Notes: generated from the letters alone by a model not told the origin. Shown: positions 8,285 to 17,425, counted from the first letter of the stretch. The stretch is DNA of 64,000 nt from Oscillospiraceae bacterium (GCA_910574935.1 CAJTCU010000002.1:388156-452155); one strand, 5' to 3'. A program made the numbers and translations.

Positions 8285-9053
8285 ATGGCCGCCAGCGAGG
8301 GGCTGTTCAGCGGTACATCGGCCACCACCTTTGCGCCCAACGAGGCCATGACCCGAGGGATGTTTGTGGCCGTGCTGGGGAACAAGACCAAATTTCACTC
8401 ATGAGTGAAACTTTTTTGATTTAATACTCAAACCCCATAATAGATGCTAAGAGTTTTACGAAGTAAAACTCGGCAACTTAACCGAACGAAAGTGAGGTTA
8501 ATGTTGGCGGCAGCGGCGGAAAGCTGGACCCCAGCGGCACAGCCACCAGGGCGCAGGTGGCGCAGATCTTCTACAGCAGCCGGGAACTGCTGGCGAACGG
8601 AAGTAGTGGGGACCCCCAGCCGCCTGCTCCCTCTCCCAGCCCGGATGTAACGCCCAGCCCCTCGCCTTCTCCCAGCCCGGATGCGCCGAAGATTGAGATT
8701 ACAGACGAGGTCAGGGATAAGCTCAAGCCCAATCAGGACCCGGAGAAGATTCTGGATTATGTGTTGAATGGGAAAAACGATGACCCCACTTTCTCCTATG
8801 ATGGCACGACCGCTAAGTGGGACCCCACACTGCTGGATTCATCGGATTGTGCTATCGTCCCAGCGGGGAGTTGGGAAACGGCAAAGGAAGAAGACGGATA
8901 TTCCGTCTTACTCTACCACCCAGCAGATAAACCTGACAGCCAGAAAATGCAAGAAATAAAAGCGGCGCTCAACCTGACCCGCCCGGTTTCCCGGACTCCG
9001 ATGAGGAAGAAGATCAGGAGTACGGCGGCATGGTAATGAATATGTAGGGGAGG
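8285..9053 (+). pseudogene. SLH-domain surface protein remnant split by a mini-element
   Basis: The first part (8285-8401) reads GLFSGTSATTFAPNEAMTRG, a classic SLH repeat. It stops inside mini-element E3. A second frame from about 8506 reads GGSGGKLDPSGTATRAQVAQ (another SLH repeat end), then a Pro-Ser-rich linker (PSPSPDVTPSPSP...), then a ~100-residue C-terminal region. That region shifts frame again near 8985; the other frame ends DEEEDQEYGGM...NM at TAG 9047. SLH domains bind cell-wall polymers. The two SLH parts are in different frames, so no full protein can be made. Confidence 0.7.
8393..8501 (-). repeat. Double-hairpin mini-element E3
   Basis: Read on the minus strand: hairpin A TTAACC...GGTTAA (8501-8478), linker GTTGCCGAG (8477 to about 8469), hairpin B GAGTTTTAC-TTC-GTAAAACTC (8471-8451). 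A further perfect palindrome, TTTCACTCATGAGTGAAA (8393-8410), lies on the far side. The linker is the same as in E2 and E4 but inverted in orientation. It separates two SLH repeats of one gene. Confidence 0.8.
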
Positions 9054-9057
9054 GAGC

Positions 9058-10002
9058 ATCATTAGCGCAACGATCGCGGCGGCACTGAAAAAGATAGCGG
9101 TTTCACTCCTGCTGGACAAGCGGAATTGGGACAAGATCGTCTGCCTGATTCTGGCCTTTTTCGCAATCTTCATACTGCCCGGCGCGGCGGTAGCGTCCTT
9201 TTTCAGTCGGGACGATATCGACTTTGCAGCGCCTGGACTGACCGAAGAAATAATTCAAGACCTTACCCCGGAGGAAGTGGCGGAGCTGCAATTTGTGGAG
9301 GATACCGTCAAAGCCCTCCACTCCGCTATGACCGGCAGAACGCCTGAGCAGATCAAAGCCGCCGAGGTGCTGTACATACTGGCGCTTTCGGAGTATTCCA
9401 AAGAGCCTGGGTTTGTTGCAAAGCTGGTGGGGTGTTTCGCGGACGGTCAGACAGATGAGCAGCTTATTGCCGAGGTCAACGCTGTGTTCGGTACTGACCT
9501 TGACCCGGAGGACTTCTCGGCAATCATGAATTACGCCAATCATCAACTGGTGGAGGTTGCCAAAGCCCAGCTGGGAAATGTGGGCGGCGAACCCTATTGG
9601 AGCTGGTACGGTTTTCCCAGCCGGGTAGAGTGTGTGCGCCCGACATTGGACTTCGTCCAAGTCGCCGAGTTTGTCGGCGTTCGCTCCGCGAAGCCGCGCA
9701 AACTCTTTGATAGCCATTGTGATTTTTAATTCGCTGTCTGCGGAGACTGGGTAGACTGGTTCAAAAACAAAGACCAATGGCTGGAGGGCAGCGCAACCCC
9801 GGACTCTGGCTGCATCATTTTCTTTGACTGGCCGGATGAGTACGGTGTCCAGGACGGCAGTTCCGACCATGTAGGCATCGTGGAAAAGGTCGAAGGAGGC
9901 CGGGTGTACACCATTGAGGGAAACTCCGGCGATGCCTGTGAGCGGAACAGTTACCCCATCGGCAACTACCAGATTTTGGGGTATGGAACGCCAATGTTGT
10001 AA
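9058..10002 (+). pseudogene. Membrane-anchored CHAP-domain hydrolase inactivated by a mini-element
   Basis: The frame encodes one membrane segment (DKIVCLILAFFAIFILPGAA), an acidic helical region, then a CHAP domain (HQLVEVAKAQLGN, YWSWYG...RVE, later DHVGIVEKVEGG and TIEGNSGDAC). The intact relative at 36609-37442 has the catalytic stretch EWCACFASWCADQCGY; here it is replaced by E4 sequence with in-frame TAA 9727. Both flanks are in the same frame, so the stop and the lost Cys region are the only disruption. Such enzymes cut peptidoglycan to let conjugation machinery through. The start is also odd: GGGAGGGAGC is followed by ATC, not ATG. Confidence 0.8.
9641..9715 (+). repeat. Double-hairpin mini-element E4, in the CHAP gene
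   Basis: Hairpin A: CGAC-a-TTGGAC-TTC-GTCCAA-GTCG (9641-9664). Linker GTCGCCGAG. Hairpin B: GAGTTTG pairs with CAAACTC, enclosing CGGC-TTCGC-TCC-GCGAA-GCCG. Hairpin A matches E1 except for compensated stem changes. It has replaced the catalytic cysteine segment of the CHAP domain. Confidence 0.83.
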
Positions 10003-10112
10003 AGGATTGGAAGTGATATAATGCCAGATGATAACAAAGCAAGTGGTACTACCTACTATCCCATCAGGACGTCGGGAGGCAGATGTACTAAAATAATAAG
10101 GAGGTTCACGTT

Positions 10113-10280
10113 ATGGAAAACACAAGAACAATGGCCATTCAGATGCCCGAGGAAACCTATCAGCGGCTGAAAGCCTACCTCAAGCGGCATCAGGTCAAGC
10201 AGAAGGATTTCGTCACCCGGCTGGTGGAGCGGGCGATGGAGAAGGAGGACGGCTCCGCGCCGGAGGGCGGCAATGAGTAG
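10113..10280 (+). CDS. Small ribbon-helix-helix-like protein
   Basis: ATG 10113 lies after AAGGAGGTTCACGTT. The 55-residue product reads MENTRTMAIQMPEETYQRLK and QKDFVTRLVERAMEKE. A short beta strand followed by two helices, with IQMPEETYQRLK, is the usual look of an Arc/MetJ-type DNA-binding protein, or of the small ICE proteins that resemble them. It lies between the CHAP remnant and the Rpn-like gene. Function is inferred from pattern only. Confidence 0.6.
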   Translation: MENTRTMAIQMPEETYQRLKAYLKRHQVKQKDFVTRLVERAMEKEDGSAPEGGNE

Positions 10281-10290
10281 GCAAAAACAG

Positions 10291-10319
10291 TTGCTTTTTA
10301 GGCCGGATTCGGGTATAAT
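10291..10319 (+). promoter_or_regulatory. Promoter of the Rpn-like gene
   Basis: TTGCTT (10291-10296), 17 bp, TATAAT (10314-10319). The gene start is 25 bp downstream. Confidence 0.75.
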
Positions 10320-10343
10320 ATTTGTAGAGAGAAGGTGGTTCCC

Positions 10344-11213
10344 GTGAGCGTCAGCATAGAAGATATCAACTTGTCCAATGACCTGGTCTTCTCAGAGGTC
10401 ATGCGCCAGCCAGAGAATGTCAAGCCGTTTCTGGAGGCGGTGCTTGAGAAGAAGATTGCGGATATCACCTATATCGAGCGTCAGCAGGACATGAAGGACG
10501 GCATCAACCTACACGGTATCCGGCTGGATGTGGCTTTGGCCGACGCCGATGAAACTCGCTATGACATTGAGATGCAGACCGGCCACGCATATGATTTGGA
10601 GCGGCGTATCCGATTCTACCAGAGCAGCATTGACCGCAGGACGCTGGAACCTGCTGAGAGCTACCGGCAGCTCAAAGAAAGTTACATTATTTTCATCTGC
10701 ACGGACGACTACTATGGCCGGGGACTGGCGCTTTATAAGCGCAAGAGCGTTATCGAGGGCGCTGAGGACCTGACGTACAAAGACGGCTCTCATGCCTACA
10801 TTCTGAATGCCGCGTTTACGGTTAGGAACATGAGCGAACCGGCGCTGGAGTTTCTGCGGTATGTCAACGCGAGGTATCGAAAGCTGGCAATTGACATTTC
10901 AGGCTCGAAGTATTTATCGCAAATAGACCGGGCGGTGGAGGACATAAAAGCCGACAAAGGAAAGGTGGAGAGATTTATGACCCTGGCGGCGAAGCTGAAA
11001 GATGTGCGGATCGACGCGCGTAGGGAAGGGTTTGAGGAAGGTATAAAAAAAGGTATAGAAAAAGGCCGCGTAGCTGGGCGGGCTGAAGGCGAGCGTAGTG
11101 CAATGGTTGGCCTGATCAAACGGATGCTGGAGCGGCATAAATCTCTGGAAGAAATTGCCGATATTTGTGCCCTGGATCTGGATGAAGTCAAAAAAATCGC
11201 GGAGGGTGAGTAG
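10344..11213 (+). CDS. Rpn/PD-(D/E)XK nuclease-family transposase-like protein
   Basis: GTG 10344 follows GAAGGTGGTTCCC; the GTG at 10335 is inside that ribosome site. The ~289-residue protein has the Rpn pattern: LSNDLVFSEVM, RQPENVKPFLEAVLEKK, then HGIRLDVALAD and RYDIEMQ, where D and E...Q form the PD-(D/E)XK core. The C-terminus is a charged helix with GxxEG repeats and a final LEEIADICALDLDEVKKIA. Rpn proteins are nucleases linked to recombination and, in recent reports, to phage defence. A paralogue lies at 62102-62932. It has its own promoter and looks intact. Confidence 0.82.
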   Translation: MSVSIEDINLSNDLVFSEVMRQPENVKPFLEAVLEKKIADITYIERQQDMKDGINLHGIRLDVALADADETRYDIEMQTGHAYDLERRIRFYQSSIDRRTLEPAESYRQLKESYIIFICTDDYYGRGLALYKRKSVIEGAEDLTYKDGSHAYILNAAFTVRNMSEPALEFLRYVNARYRKLAIDISGSKYLSQIDRAVEDIKADKGKVERFMTLAAKLKDVRIDARREGFEEGIKKGIEKGRVAGRAEGERSAMVGLIKRMLERHKSLEEIADICALDLDEVKKIAEGE

Positions 11214-11242
11214 GCGTCGACCCCTGCGAAACTGTTCCTCAA

Positions 11243-11420
11243 AAGTGGCATCTTTTTTGTAATAGTTGTTTTTACAGTTTCTCAATGGGACGTAAAGCCG
11301 CATAAATACTGGCTTTTTTGAGAATGAAAAGCCCGCAGGCATCTTTTTTGTATGGTCGTCCCAGGACATTGGCACATAGCCAAGTCTACAATCCCTAGAA
11401 ACTGTACGGTTTCTGGGGAT
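11243..11420. repeat. Dispersed intergenic repeat, copy 2
   Basis: TGGGACG (11286-11292) pairs with CGTCCCA (11357-11363) around the same core as copy 1 (CCGCATAAATACTGGCTTTTT ... GGCATCTTTT ... GTATGGT). A partial third copy of GGCATCTTTTTTGTA precedes it (near 11251), enclosed by GAAACTGT...ACAGTTTC. A hairpin ATCCCTAGAAAC...GTTTCTGGGGAT (11391-11420) followed by TTTGCTTTT mirrors the terminator after copy 1. Confidence 0.72.
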
Positions 11421-11501
11421 TTTGCTTTTGCCCGGGCATATTCCCCGGGCGGCCTGTCTGGCCAAACAGCCCAGACGATTATACTTTGGAGGATGGATAC
11501 C

Positions 11502-12092
11502 ATGAAAGTAATGCATACCATGAAGAAACCCCTTGCGGCCCTTTTAGCGGTACTGTTCACGCTGGCTTTTGCGGCGTGCGGCAGTGGCGGCAAGCCGGAC
11601 TCCGGCTCTGAGGGGGAAATAGGCAGCGCTCTGGAGCTGCTCACCACCGTGTGGGCCAGCTATGGAGAAGAGGAACGCTTTGCCGCTGCGGGTGGCGATA
11701 TGTCCGAGGAAAACATGACCATGGACGGCCCCGGCAAGTTCAGCCTCAGCGATGCCGCCGCGTTGGATACCACATTGGGATTCCCTGAGGATGCTGTGGA
11801 CAAAATTGACGAGGCGGCCTCCCTGATGCACATGATGAACGCCAACACCTTTACCTGCGGCGTGTATCATGTCAAAAACGCCGGGGACCTGTCGGATGTT
11901 TCCACCGCCCTGAAGAACAACATCCTGCAACGGCAATGGATGTGCGGCTTCCCGGACCGGCTGGTGATCATGCAGGCCGGCGGCTATGTGGTGGCCTTCT
12001 TTGGCGAAGAGGGAATCACGGGCACCTTCCGGGAAAAACTGGCGGCCGCGTACCCCGCCGTGGAAACCGTGTGCGATGAGCCCGTGGCGTAA
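11502..12092 (+). CDS. DUF4358-like lipoprotein
   Basis: ATG 11502 is nine bases after GGAGG. The ~196-residue product begins with a basic stretch and a hydrophobic signal (PLAALLAVLFTLAFAACGS), with a lipobox cysteine at ~residue 26. The mature part carries LLTTVWASYG, SLMHMMNANTFTCGVYHV and MCGFPDRLVI, the pattern I associate with DUF4358. It is the first gene of an operon with an MBOAT acyltransferase and a DHHW protein, so it may be an extracytoplasmic partner in cell-surface polymer acylation. That role is inferred from neighbours. Confidence 0.72.
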   Translation: MKVMHTMKKPLAALLAVLFTLAFAACGSGGKPDSGSEGEIGSALELLTTVWASYGEEERFAAAGGDMSEENMTMDGPGKFSLSDAAALDTTLGFPEDAVDKIDEAASLMHMMNANTFTCGVYHVKNAGDLSDVSTALKNNILQRQWMCGFPDRLVIMQAGGYVVAFFGEEGITGTFREKLAAAYPAVETVCDEPVA

Positions 12093-12123
12093 CCGGCGGC
12101 AGGACAATGGTAAAGGCTAAGCA

Positions 12124-13524
12124 ATGTTATTTTCCAGCATAATCTTTCTGTTTTACTTTCTGCCCGTCGTGGTGGCCCTGTACTTTGCTGCGCCCCAGCG
12201 CTTGAAGAACAGCGTGCTGCTTGTGGCCAGCCTCTTTTTCTATGGCTGGGGCGAGCCCAGATACCTGGCCTTTATGCTCCTCTCCATCACCCAGGGGTAT
12301 ATTTTTGGGCTCTTGATCGAAAAACACCGGGAAAAAGGCCGCTCCAAAGCCCTCCTGGCGGTTTCTGTCCTCTTCAGCCTGCTATTGCTGGGGTACTGCA
12401 AGTACGCGGATTTCTTCATCAGCAATTTCAACCGGGTAACAGGGTTGTCCCTCCCGCTGCTTAAAATTGCGCTGCCGGTAGGCATCAGCTTTTATACCTT
12501 TCAAGTGATCAGCTACACGGTGGACGTATACCGGGGCATGGTGCCCGCACAGCGGAACTATGTGGACCTGGCGGTCTATATAGCGATGTTTCCCCAGCTG
12601 GTGGCAGGGCCTATTGTCCGGTACGCGGACATAGCCGGCCAGCTGCGGAGCAGAGCCCACAGCCTTAGCGGGGCCGCAAGGGGCGTCCGGCGGTTTACCA
12701 TCGGTTTATCTAAAAAAGTACTGGTGGCCAACCAACTGGGGGCTCTGGTGTCCGCCTTTAAAGAATCTGCGGAACCCTCTGTCCTGTTCTACTGGCTGTA
12801 CGCCGCCGCCTATATGCTGCATATTTATTTCGACTTCTCCGGCTACAGCGATATGGCCATTGGCCTGGGGGATGTGTTTGGTTTCCGGTTCCCGGAAAAC
12901 TTTAACTATCCCTATATTTCCCGCAGCATCACGGAATTCTGGCGAAGATGGCACATCTCGCTGGGGGCCTGGTTCCGGGACTATCTCTACATCCCTTTGG
13001 GCGGCAACCGGGTGGGCAAGCCCCGCCGGCTGTTCAATATAGCGGTGGTGTGGGCGGCAACCGGGCTTTGGCACGGCGCGGCGTGGAATTTTGCCCTTTG
13101 GGGCCTGCTGTTTGCGGCCCTGCTGACGCTGGAAAAGCTGTGGCTGGCCGGGTGGCTGAACCGGCACAGGGGTGTCAGCCACCTGTATGTGCTGTTTCTG
13201 GTCATGGTTAGTTTTGTGATCTTTGACGCGGAAAGCGTGGCGGCGGCGTTCTCCCATATCACCGCCATGTTCGGGGGCCGGGCCCTGCCGGCCCTTACAG
13301 TGGAAAGCGTCTATTACCTGAAAAGCTATCTGGTCATTTTGGCCCTGGCTCTGATAGGCGCGACCCCACTGCCCAAAAAGCTGGCGCTTTTGGCAGAGAA
13401 AGGCAGGTATACCCGCGCGGCCTGCCATATAGCAGAGCCGGTGGCCTGTCTGGCGCTGTTAACGGTGTGCACCGCCTATCTCATAGACGGTTCCTTTAAT
13501 CCCTTCTTATATTTTAGATTTTAG
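12124..13524 (+). CDS. MBOAT-family O-acyltransferase (AlgI/DltB/PatA-like)
   Basis: A 466-residue polytopic membrane protein starting MLFSSIIFLFYFLPVV. Family marks are present: a MAGPIVRYADI-like block (QLVAGPIVRY), FDFSGYSDMAIGLG, FPENFNYPYIS, EFWRRWHISLGAWFRDYLYIPLGGN, and the catalytic histidine in TGLWHGAAWNF. These enzymes move acyl groups across the membrane to surface polysaccharide or teichoic acid. It lies 31 bp after the lipoprotein gene and 10 bp before the DHHW gene, which is the usual AlgI plus AlgX/DHHW pairing. Confidence 0.93.
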   Translation: MLFSSIIFLFYFLPVVVALYFAAPQRLKNSVLLVASLFFYGWGEPRYLAFMLLSITQGYIFGLLIEKHREKGRSKALLAVSVLFSLLLLGYCKYADFFISNFNRVTGLSLPLLKIALPVGISFYTFQVISYTVDVYRGMVPAQRNYVDLAVYIAMFPQLVAGPIVRYADIAGQLRSRAHSLSGAARGVRRFTIGLSKKVLVANQLGALVSAFKESAEPSVLFYWLYAAAYMLHIYFDFSGYSDMAIGLGDVFGFRFPENFNYPYISRSITEFWRRWHISLGAWFRDYLYIPLGGNRVGKPRRLFNIAVVWAATGLWHGAAWNFALWGLLFAALLTLEKLWLAGWLNRHRGVSHLYVLFLVMVSFVIFDAESVAAAFSHITAMFGGRALPALTVESVYYLKSYLVILALALIGATPLPKKLALLAEKGRYTRAACHIAEPVACLALLTVCTAYLIDGSFNPFLYFRF

Positions 13525-13534
13525 GAGCGATGGT

Positions 13535-14635
13535 ATGCCGGAAAAATGGAAGGATATGGCTCTTGTGGCCCTCACCTGCCTCTTCTTATATGGCTTTTTG
13601 CTGTGGGCTGTCCTCAAGCCTGTGGACACCCAGTCGGCCAGTGAGCGCCGGCCTCTGGCAACCCCGCCGGCTGCCAGCTGGGACGCCGTAATTTCGGGGG
13701 CCTTTATGGCAGACTTTGAGGAATGCGCGCTGGATCAGTTCCCCCTGCGGGACAAGTTTCGCACGGTGAAGGCTCTCACCGCCCTGTACGCTTTCAGGCA
13801 GAAGGACAACAACGGGGTCTACCTACAGGACGGCTACATCTCCAAGCTGGATTACCCCCTTGACCTGCCGTCTGTAGACTACGCGGCGTCGCGGTTCCGG
13901 TATGTTTACAAGCAGTATCTGGCGGACAAAGACGTAGCGGTTTACCTGTCCGTCATCCCGGACAAGAACTGTTATATGGCGGAGAAACACGGCGCTCCAG
14001 CCCTTGACCATGCCGATCTGGTGGCCGCCCTGCGGGCCCGTCTGGATTTTGCCCAGTATATTGATCTCTTCCCCTTTTTAGAGTTATCGGACTATTACCG
14101 CACAGACAGCCATTGGCGGCAGGAAAATATAACCGATGCCGCCCAGTACCTTGCCCGTCAGATGGGGGCCGCCCTGTCAGGCGACTATCCCCGCCATCTG
14201 GCCAACACCCCCTTTTATGGGGTATACTATGGGCAAGCGGCCCTGCCCCTGCCAGGGGAGGAGCTGTACTACCTAAGCCACGCCGCCCTAGAGGACTGCC
14301 GGGTCTATGACTATGAAACAGGCACTGATATCCCCCTTTACGACCCAGGGCAGGCCGCGGGCCGCGACCCCTATGCCTTTTTTCTGGCGGGGCCCAAATC
14401 GCTGCTGAAGATTGAAAATCCTCACGCCGCCCCTGGGAAGGAGCTGGTCCTCTTCCGGGACTCCTTCGGAAGCAGCATAGCGCCCCTGTTGGCAGAGGGC
14501 TACGCCTCCATCACTCTGGTGGATATCCGCTATATATCCCCCTTGATGCTGGACCAGTTTATCTCCTTTACCGATCAGGACGTGCTGTTCCTTTACAGCA
14601 CGTCTGTCCTTAATAACAGCGAAACCATCAAGTGA
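13535..14635 (+). CDS. DHHW-family (AlgX/AlgJ-like) surface acylation protein
   Basis: A 366-residue protein with one N-terminal membrane segment (MALVALTCLFLYGFLLWAVL) and an extracytoplasmic SGNH-like domain. The YYRTDSHWRQ motif fits the DHHW family, ALDQFPLRDKFR is the usual early block, and LFRDSFGSSIAPLL is the C-terminal serine block. These proteins accept acyl groups from the MBOAT partner and pass them to the polymer. Translation is probably coupled to the upstream gene (10-bp gap). A strong terminator follows. Confidence 0.87.
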   Translation: MPEKWKDMALVALTCLFLYGFLLWAVLKPVDTQSASERRPLATPPAASWDAVISGAFMADFEECALDQFPLRDKFRTVKALTALYAFRQKDNNGVYLQDGYISKLDYPLDLPSVDYAASRFRYVYKQYLADKDVAVYLSVIPDKNCYMAEKHGAPALDHADLVAALRARLDFAQYIDLFPFLELSDYYRTDSHWRQENITDAAQYLARQMGAALSGDYPRHLANTPFYGVYYGQAALPLPGEELYYLSHAALEDCRVYDYETGTDIPLYDPGQAAGRDPYAFFLAGPKSLLKIENPHAAPGKELVLFRDSFGSSIAPLLAEGYASITLVDIRYISPLMLDQFISFTDQDVLFLYSTSVLNNSETIK

Positions 14636-14651
14636 CCAGGCAACCCAAAAA

Positions 14652-14684
14652 GGGTGCGGCATAGAAGATGCCGCGCCCTTTTTT
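14652..14684 (+). terminator. Terminator of the lipoprotein-MBOAT-DHHW operon
   Basis: GGGTGCGGCAT (14652-14662) pairs with ATGCCGCGCCC (14668-14678), followed by TTTTTT. Confidence 0.85.
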
Positions 14685-14693
14685 CATGGCCCC

Positions 14694-14903
14694 ATGCCGG
14701 GGCTGGGCTATGAGGAGGAATTGCGGGTCAAGAACGCCCGTCTGGTGGAGCTGGATATGGAGCTGAACATGGACAGCAGGGAGCAGTCCCGTCCAGAAGC
14801 GGCGATTGCCAAGCGCGAAAGGCCCTCGGTGCTGGAAGGGCTGAAACGCCCGCTCCCGCCCCGCAGCATGGAAAAGAAACCCAAACAACAGGAGGCAAGA
14901 TAA
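14694..14903 (+). pseudogene. C-terminal scrap of a large mobile-element protein
   Basis: The frame reads EEELRVKNARLVELDMELNM, then AIAKRERPSVLEGLKRPLPP and ends EKKPKQQEAR. This is a typical charged tail of large helicase/methylase-type proteins in Firmicute conjugative elements. Nothing upstream continues it, because the terminator of the DHHW operon abuts it. It overlaps the ribosome site of the following DUF3848 frame. Confidence 0.45.
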
Positions 14904-14904
14904 T

Positions 14905-15793
14905 ATAAACAGCAACGAAAGGAATACGACCCTTTATGAGAAGATGGCCGCTGAACAGGATACCTTCCGGGATTGGCTGAAAAGCCAGTCTCCAGAGGAG
15001 GTCTTAAACCACGCCTATGAGTACACTGTCCGGGAGGACATTGTGATGGCGATGGAGGTATTGGAGCTGACAGACGCCCAGGCCCAGGCGCTTTCTGGAT
15101 TCCCCCTCCCCGCTGGCTGATGTGTACCGGCATTTTGAAAAACTGGAAACCAGCTATATGGATGTGATCCGGGACAGCATTGAGGAACGGGCCAATGAGA
15201 TGTGCAAGAAAAAAGAGGAACAGAAAGCCGCCCCGGTCTATCCCCACTCCGCCGCCTATGCGTCCGAACATGGGGAGATGGCGCAGTACCGCGCCTCCCT
15301 GCAAGCCAGTCTTGCCTGCAAAGAAGCCACCCGGCAGGCCATCAGCGCCCACTATGGGGATAACCGCCTGAATACCGAGGCCGCTGTCAAAGAGGTGCTG
15401 GAACAGTTCGGGCCGGAGCGTATGCAGTACATCCTTGCCAATACGGTGCTGAAAAAGGAGCATGACGGGCGCATCTCCCGCGATAACAAAGCCTGGGCGA
15501 AAACAATCCCCATGCCGGAGGATGGCGGCGCTCCCCGCCACAGCTATGCCCTGGTGGTGGATAAGGTCAACCCCGGCCTGACCGACCTGTTTTTGAAACA
15601 GGCGCGGAAAGTCCTTCAAGCCCCGGAGAAAGGCTCCGTTCTGGAAAAACTCAAACAGGAGCCGCCGGAACGCAAACCTGCCGCCCCCCTATTCCATTAC
15701 CATCAGACGGGGATACCGCAGGACCAGATTGAAAGCGGACGGGGGTTTCATCTACACCATAAAACCGGAACTGCATGGCGTCGGAAAGAGTAG
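14905..15793 (+). pseudogene. DUF3848-DUF3849 protein, frameshifted and truncated by an IS3 remnant
   Basis: AGGAGGCAAGATA leads to ATA (14905) where ATG is expected. The first frame (to TGA 15118-15120) has LYEKMAAEQDTFRDWL, PEEVLNHAYEYTVREDIVM, as in DUF3848. A frame change in a C-rich run (near 15105, TTCCCCCTCCCC) moves to a frame with YRHFEKLETSYMD, YASEHGEMAQYRASLQ and RISRDNKAWA, the DUF3849 signature. The end (HKTGTAWRRKE) is formed by joining to an IS3 fragment at about 15750-15793. Function of both domains is unknown; they occur on conjugative elements. Confidence 0.7.
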
Positions 15794-16370
15794 GGCACAT
15801 TTCATCAGCCGGTGAACGTGGTCCCGGGAGCAGGGAATCGCGGGCTTTATCATATGGTAAAGCCCATCCAGGCCTAGGGCTGGGTATGCCTCGTGCAGTC
15901 TGACAAGCTTTCTAGCCAGATCCTGATTGCGTTGTTTCTGCCGGCTTATGCCGCGATTTTTCCACGCGTAATATTCTCCCCGAGAAACCTCCAAAATCCG
16001 GCATAACGCATCCACACAAAACTCCCGGGCATCCCTTTGGATAAATCGGTATTTTTCTTCTATGGTTTTGAAAGTGCGCCTACAGATTTTTTAGGGTCTC
16101 TACCACCTCATCCTTCTCTGACACCTGCTTACAAAGCAAACGCACTTCCGCCTCCAGCTCCCGGGCCCGTTTTGCTTCCCGGTTCTGCCGGTCCGCTTGG
16201 CCGGGGAACGGCTCTCCCGCCGCCTTTAGCCAATGATGCAGCGTGTCTATGCAAATTCCCAGTTCTGCTGCTACCTCCTTGCTGAGCCGCCCTTGCTCGA
16301 TCACCAACCGGATGGCTCCTTCTTCGAATTTTTCATCGTATTTCGCGGTGCAATCCCTTTTTTGTTTCCC
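15752..16370 (-). pseudogene. Truncated IS3-family element (orfA plus 5' part of orfB)
   Basis: On the minus strand the orfA frame has a helix-turn-helix (KYDEKFEEGAIRLVIEQGRL ... ELGICIDTLHHWL) and a coiled coil, ending at TAG near 16089. orfB continues in the -1 frame past CTAAAAAATC, a usual IS3 slippage site: RTFKTIEEKYRFIQ, DALCRILEVSRGEYYAWKNR, AYPALGLDGLYHMIKPA. It stops at about residue 100, before any DDE residue, joined to the DUF3849 remnant. orfA also lacks a clear start codon. The element is dead. Confidence 0.75.
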
Positions 16371-16437
16371 ATCTTGTTTTTCTTCTTTTCTTTACCATTA
16401 TACCGAATCCTTTTCTCTCTTTCAAGATGGGAGGGGG

Positions 16438-16985
16438 GACAGTAGCCTCCAACGACTGGTACAAAGAGGCTGTGGAATACGTTTATCAGAATGGCATCAT
16501 GGTGGGGTACCGGCGGGCTGCATTTCTCCCCCAACGCGGATTTTGACCGGGGGATGCTTGTCACAACCCTGTGGCGTCAGGCCGGAAGCCCCGGCATGGA
16601 GGATGAAAATTGGGGCTATCTCTATAAAGATATGAACAGGGACGCTTACTATGGGACAGACATTTAGAGGGAATTGCCTCTGGTGTGGGCGGCAATAGTT
16701 TCGCGCCAAATGCCCCACTTACCCGGCAGGACTTTGCTACCATGCTGTGGAATCAGGCCGGTAGCCCAAAGATGGATCTGTATGCGCTGGAGCGTTTCCG
16801 TGACCAGGAGCAAGATCAGCGGCTACGCCTGTGAGGCCCTGGCATGGGCTGTGGATAATCATATCGTAGCAGGAAAAGGTAGCGCCACCCGGGCTCAGGC
16901 CGCGCAGATTTTTCTAAAGCTGCACAATAGGAAACTAGTGAATACGTTCTATGACGGCCAGATCATCGGAAATATTCTGGAAAGC
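16438..16985 (+). pseudogene. SLH-domain protein remnant with several frameshifts
   Basis: Three SLH-like blocks can be followed across frames: AVEYVYQNGIMVG and FSPNADFDRGMLVTTLWRQA, then EGIASGVGG...APLTRQDFATMLWNQA, then CEALAWAVDNHIVAGKGSAT...AQIFLKLHN. At least two frame changes (near 16510 and 16665) break it. It begins right at the IS3 remnant end. It may be the other part of the same kind of surface protein seen at 8285. Confidence 0.68.
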
Positions 16986-16987
16986 CA

Positions 16988-17425
16988 TTGCGCAAGACCG
17001 ACAGCCTCCAGATAAAGATGAGCGAGTTCCATTTTGTATACGATGTGGATTCCTATGTCCCATCTGGGAAACTTCGGGCAGTGATGGAGGGCGCCGATAA
17101 GACCGTGACCCTCATTGCCGGCCCGGGTACCCCTCACGAAAAGACCTATGTAAAATCCTGCGGTGAAAACGGCGCCGTGCGCTTCCAGTTGGCACCAGGC
17201 TATGAGGAGCTCTACCTGGACAGAGACTGTACCCAGGAGTGCAGTTTCGGCACCACGGCGAGGTGAGCACCCTGTATACGGTCTTGGCCGTTGATCTGAA
17301 GGTGTGCATCCACTGCGGCAGCTCTAATGTGGACGTGAAACAGGAAGCACGAGGACGGCATGACCATCTATGAGATCTACTGCCACAACTGCGGGAAGAC
17401 CACCGGAGGTGTGGACTATCACTGA
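16988..17425 (+). pseudogene. Broken ORF with a zinc-ribbon-like C-terminus
   Basis: The frame from 16988 reads KMSEFHFVYDVDSYVPSGKL and ends at TGA 17266. A second frame continues VSTLYTVLAVDLKVCIHCGS, and a third supplies IYEIYCHNCGKTTGG to TGA 17425. The CIHCG and CHNCG pairs could bind one zinc. At least two frame changes (near 17260 and 17345) prevent a full product. No family recognised. Confidence 0.45.

Noticed and set aside
15840..15880. Palindrome GGGCTTTATC...GGTAAAGCCC as another mini-element
   Set aside because: It belongs to conserved IS3 orfB coding sequence (GLYHMIKPA) and has no linker or second hairpin.
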